From contig PCCU01000015.1 in assembly GCA_002732015.1 (NCBI GenBank), positions 16,653 to 23,149 on the forward strand: DNA of 6,497 nucleotides, in the 5' to 3' direction. The notes under the pieces were generated by a model that ran no database searches, was not told the origin of the DNA, and saw nothing but the letters and a program-made list of their open reading frames with translations. Positions 6,378-6,497 of the stretch are shown here, in pieces (position 1 is the stretch's first letter; every line of letters begins with the position of its first letter). This DNA is from Candidatus Pelagibacterales bacterium. Its GTDB lineage: Bacteria; Pseudomonadota; Alphaproteobacteria; TMED109. The translations under genes were made by a program, and so were the position numbers.

Positions 6378-6406
6378 TTGCTTTTTAACAAAATTACTAC
6401 TAAATT
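6378..6406 (+). promoter_or_regulatory. Weak candidate promoter for the tRNA gene
   Basis: TTGCTT at 6378-6383 and TAAATT at 6401-6406 are separated by 17 bp and end 10 bp before the mature tRNA. Each matches the sigma-70 consensus only partly (about 3/6 and 4/6). In such AT-rich DNA a chance match is likely. Read-through from mnmA is the alternative, since no terminator hairpin is visible in the gap. A T7 run at 6410-6416 immediately precedes the tRNA and has no stem before it. Confidence 0.25.
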
Positions 6407-6416
6407 ACCTTTTTTT

Positions 6417-6493
6417 GGCGGTGTAGCTCAGTTGGTTAGAGCAGGGGAATCATAATCCCAAGGTCGCAAGTTCAAATCTTGCCACCGCCACCA
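6417..6493 (+). tRNA. tRNA with CAU anticodon, most likely elongator tRNA-Met; tRNA-Ile2 not excluded
   Basis: A complete 77-nt cloverleaf with encoded CCA. The acceptor stem is GGCGGTG (6417-6423) paired with CACCGCC (6483-6489), followed by discriminator A6490 and CCA. The D arm is GCTC/GAGC around AGTTGGTTA, the anticodon CAT is at 6451-6453, the variable loop is AGGTC, and the T arm is GCAAG/CTTGC around TTCAAAT. The full acceptor stem with a paired 1-72 G-C and a 9-nt D loop rule out an initiator tRNA. The acceptor sequence and A32 resemble alphaproteobacterial elongator Met. The GGGGA/TCCC anticodon stem and GGTCGCA segment also resemble tRNA-Ile2, whose C34 becomes lysidine. The first anticodon-stem pair, G27-A43 (6444/6460), is a mismatch. 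Confidence 0.93.
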
Positions 6494-6497
6494 CAAA

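Noticed and set aside
6374..6416. Possible terminator after mnmA because of the T7 run
   Set aside because: No GC-containing stem precedes the T run, so an intrinsic terminator is not supported.
6267..6455. 62-residue plus-strand open frame ending in GGVAQLVRAGES
   Set aside because: It overlaps mnmA in another frame and runs into the tRNA; the VAQLVRAG ending is the familiar false translation of a tRNA D arm.

Overview
The window is about 6.5 kb of AT-rich DNA, roughly 30% GC by eye, densely packed with genes. Seven protein genes and one tRNA fill almost all of it. The small, low-GC, tightly spaced layout, the alphaproteobacterial flavour of the tRNA (with encoded CCA) and the neighbourhood (anmK, a COG2945-type hydrolase and cysteine desulfurases together) suggest a streamlined alphaproteobacterium. 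A SAR11-, HIMB59- or AEGEAN-like marine lineage fits best, and a Rickettsiales relative is less likely. This placement is inference from composition and remembered gene order, not from a search.

Layout. Positions 1-468 hold the 3' part of anmK (peptidoglycan recycling), running in from the left edge. It meets head-to-head, with a 4-bp TTAA overlap, a minus-strand alpha/beta hydrolase of the HPHP type (465-1109). A 92-bp AT-rich gap (1110-1201) must hold the divergent promoters. From 1202 to 6373 everything runs on the plus strand, apparently as one transcription unit: cysE (serine acetyltransferase), a first cysteine desulfurase, a second cysteine desulfurase (IscS-like), an adrenodoxin-type [2Fe-2S] ferredoxin, a haloalkane-dehalogenase-like alpha/beta hydrolase, and mnmA (tRNA 2-thiouridylase). 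A CAU-anticodon tRNA follows at 6417-6493. The junctions from the first desulfurase to mnmA are +1 bp, TAATG overlap, 8-bp overlap and +3 bp, which indicates translational coupling.

How the genes work together. The operon reads as a sulfur-flow line. CysE makes O-acetylserine for cysteine synthesis, the desulfurases take sulfur from cysteine as persulfide, MnmA uses it for 2-thiouridine in tRNA, and the ferredoxin can supply electrons for Fe-S cluster assembly. No scaffold or chaperone gene (IscU, IscA, HscA/B, SufBCD) lies between the desulfurases and the ferredoxin. Both desulfurases also end about 20 residues earlier after the catalytic Cys than E. coli IscS, so they lack the tail that docks IscU.

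The most unusual protein is the dehalogenase-like hydrolase in the middle of the operon. It aligns well along its length with Xanthobacter DhlA (recalled from memory), but it has Glu where the nucleophilic Asp should be and Thr where the second halide-binding Trp should be. It keeps the acid Asp, the His and the first Trp. It is probably not an ordinary dehalogenase. No mobile elements, CRISPR arrays or prophage genes were seen.
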